Below are positions 14,963 through 15,845 of a DNA stretch of 15,845 nucleotides, piece after piece. The translations under genes and the position numbers were made by a program. The notes beneath the pieces are model-generated. The model was given only the letters and a program-made list of their open reading frames with translations. It had not been told where the DNA came from and made no database searches. This stretch comes from Helicobacter sp. (GTDB lineage Bacteria; Campylobacterota; Campylobacteria; Campylobacterales; Helicobacteraceae), in assembly GCF_029067145.1 (NCBI RefSeq), contig NZ_JAIEFA010000095.1, positions 1 to 15,845 on the forward strand. Reading direction: 5' to 3'. The first letter of the stretch is position 1. Every line of letters begins with the position of its first letter.

Positions 14963-15845
14963 ACGCAAAAAACAATGCCATTTATCATTTTAAGCCGCTA
15001 GAAAGTATTTTGCAAAATTCCAAGATTCACTTTGTTGGGAGTGAGAATATTTTGTTTTTGAGCGAAAAAAGTTATTTGAAAAATACAAATATCAACTTTG
15101 GCGGCAAGAATGCTTTGGTGTTTATTGGCGATTCTACAATGACTGCGGATTCTATTGATGTGCAACACGAGAGCGTATGTTTCATTGGAAATAATAATTA
15201 CTTTAATCCTGCTAGTAGAAGATGGTTTTGCGCAACAGAGTGTAAAAATATTATTGTAGGTAGCAATAGTTTGATTTCTTATGCCCTTTGGTTTAGGACG
15301 GCTGACCCTCATTTGATTTATGATGAGGATTCTAATTTACGCCTTAATCCTAGCAAAAGCATTTATCTAGGCGACCATATTTGGGTAGGGCAAGAAGTGG
15401 GATTCTTAAAAGGTTGTTTTATTGCTTCAGGTTCTGTCATAGGGGCAAAGAGCTTGGTAAGCGCAAAGAGGTTTTACTCTAACACAATCAATGCGGGGAA
15501 TCCTTGCAGGGAAATTAAATCCAAGATTTTTTGGAGTGGAGAGTGCGTGCATAGCTGGGATAAAGCGATGACAGAGCATTATATGCAAAACCACAAAGAT
15601 GACTTCAAATTCACCTACCAAAAAGATTCCTTTCTTTCTCCTTATGCCATAGAACAAAAGCTAGAATCCTTGCAAAGCGCACAAGAAAAGTTAGAATTTA
15701 TTTATGATTTTCTCTATTGCAATACAAATAAGAATCGCTTTGCTTATTTTGAAGATTGTCCTTTTGAGATTCCTTTACCCTTAATGCCTAAACAATTTGA
15801 AAAACTAAAGTTTAAAACCTTAAAAACTCCTCAATCCATTTTTAC
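14947..15845 (+). CDS. Hexapeptide-repeat (left-handed beta-helix) acyltransferase, 3' truncated by the window
   Basis: An open frame of 299 codons that runs off the right edge. Its ATG lies 16 bases before the end of the YmdB gene and six bases after AAGGA at 14936-14940. After about 30 residues come imperfect hexapeptide turns of the LbetaH fold (VCFIGNNN, NIIVGSNS, SIYLGDHIWVGQEVGFLKG, FIASGSVIGAKSLV), then the closing INAGNPCREIKSKIFW. The segment RTADPH (117-122) matches the RxxDxH block of O-acetyltransferases acting on sugars in LPS or capsule loci; H122 is the probable catalytic base. From about residue 195 there is a helical extension with no domain I recognise. An O-acetyltransferase on a surface glycan is the likely role, but acyl donor and acceptor are not visible. 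Confidence 0.82.
   Translation, partial: MFKTIDAKNNAIYHFKPLESILQNSKIHFVGSENILFLSEKSYLKNTNINFGGKNALVFIGDSTMTADSIDVQHESVCFIGNNNYFNPASRRWFCATECKNIIVGSNSLISYALWFRTADPHLIYDEDSNLRLNPSKSIYLGDHIWVGQEVGFLKGCFIASGSVIGAKSLVSAKRFYSNTINAGNPCREIKSKIFWSGECVHSWDKAMTEHYMQNHKDDFKFTYQKDSFLSPYAIEQKLESLQSAQEKLEFIYDFLYCNTNKNRFAYFEDCPFEIPLPLMPKQFEKLKFKTLKTPQSIF

Noticed and set aside
1..15845. CRISPR array, insertion sequence, tRNA, rRNA or riboswitch
   Set aside because: No regularly spaced direct repeats, transposase, terminal inverted repeats or tRNA-like folds were seen; nearly all bases lie in supported genes.

Overview
The window is AT-rich and reads as a chromosomal core segment of a Campylobacterota (epsilonproteobacterial) species, most likely an enterohepatic-type Helicobacter. 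The gene order yajC-secD-secF-(small membrane protein)-leuS-lptE-(GGDEF-like)-folC-M23 peptidase-bactofilin-mfd matches what I recall of H. pylori HP1551 to HP1541 and C. jejuni Cj1094c to Cj1085c. The bactofilin starts MAIF.NN as H. pylori CcmA does. A degenerate GGDEF gene and a single M23 gene (no second csd2-like copy) make the layout more Campylobacter-like than H. pylori. The species is inference; there is no rRNA or other marker here.

Layout, all genes on the + strand. Positions 1-39 are an impure C tract at the sequence edge. It abuts, in frame, the 5' end of a GT9 (heptosyltransferase-like) gene ending at 1059. A 60-base gap (1060-1119) holds the only clear intergenic space and a candidate promoter. 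From 1120 to the right edge, 12 further genes are packed head to tail with gaps of 0-10 bases or overlaps of 1-82 bases, so they could be one long transcription unit: yajC, secD, secF, a small membrane protein, leuS, lptE, a GGDEF-like protein, folC, a csd1-type M23 endopeptidase, a ccmA-type bactofilin, mfd, a YmdB-family phosphoesterase, and a hexapeptide acyltransferase cut off at 15845.

Together the genes serve envelope biogenesis and core metabolism. YajC/SecD/SecF drive Sec export. LptE, GT9 and perhaps the acyltransferase serve the LPS or surface glycan. The M23 peptidase and bactofilin are the cell-shape module. LeuRS, FolC and Mfd are housekeeping. I see no tRNA, rRNA, CRISPR, insertion sequence, phage gene or attachment site. 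No stretch longer than 300 bases lacks a gene.

I do not find a clearly new system. The best leads are: the edge C tract in frame with a glycosyltransferase; the hexamer GGAATC/GATTCC, strongly enriched in all reading frames; a GGDEF-like protein that has lost catalytic residues inside an envelope operon; the 82-base overlap of the M23 and bactofilin genes; and an uncharacterised small membrane protein between secF and leuS.
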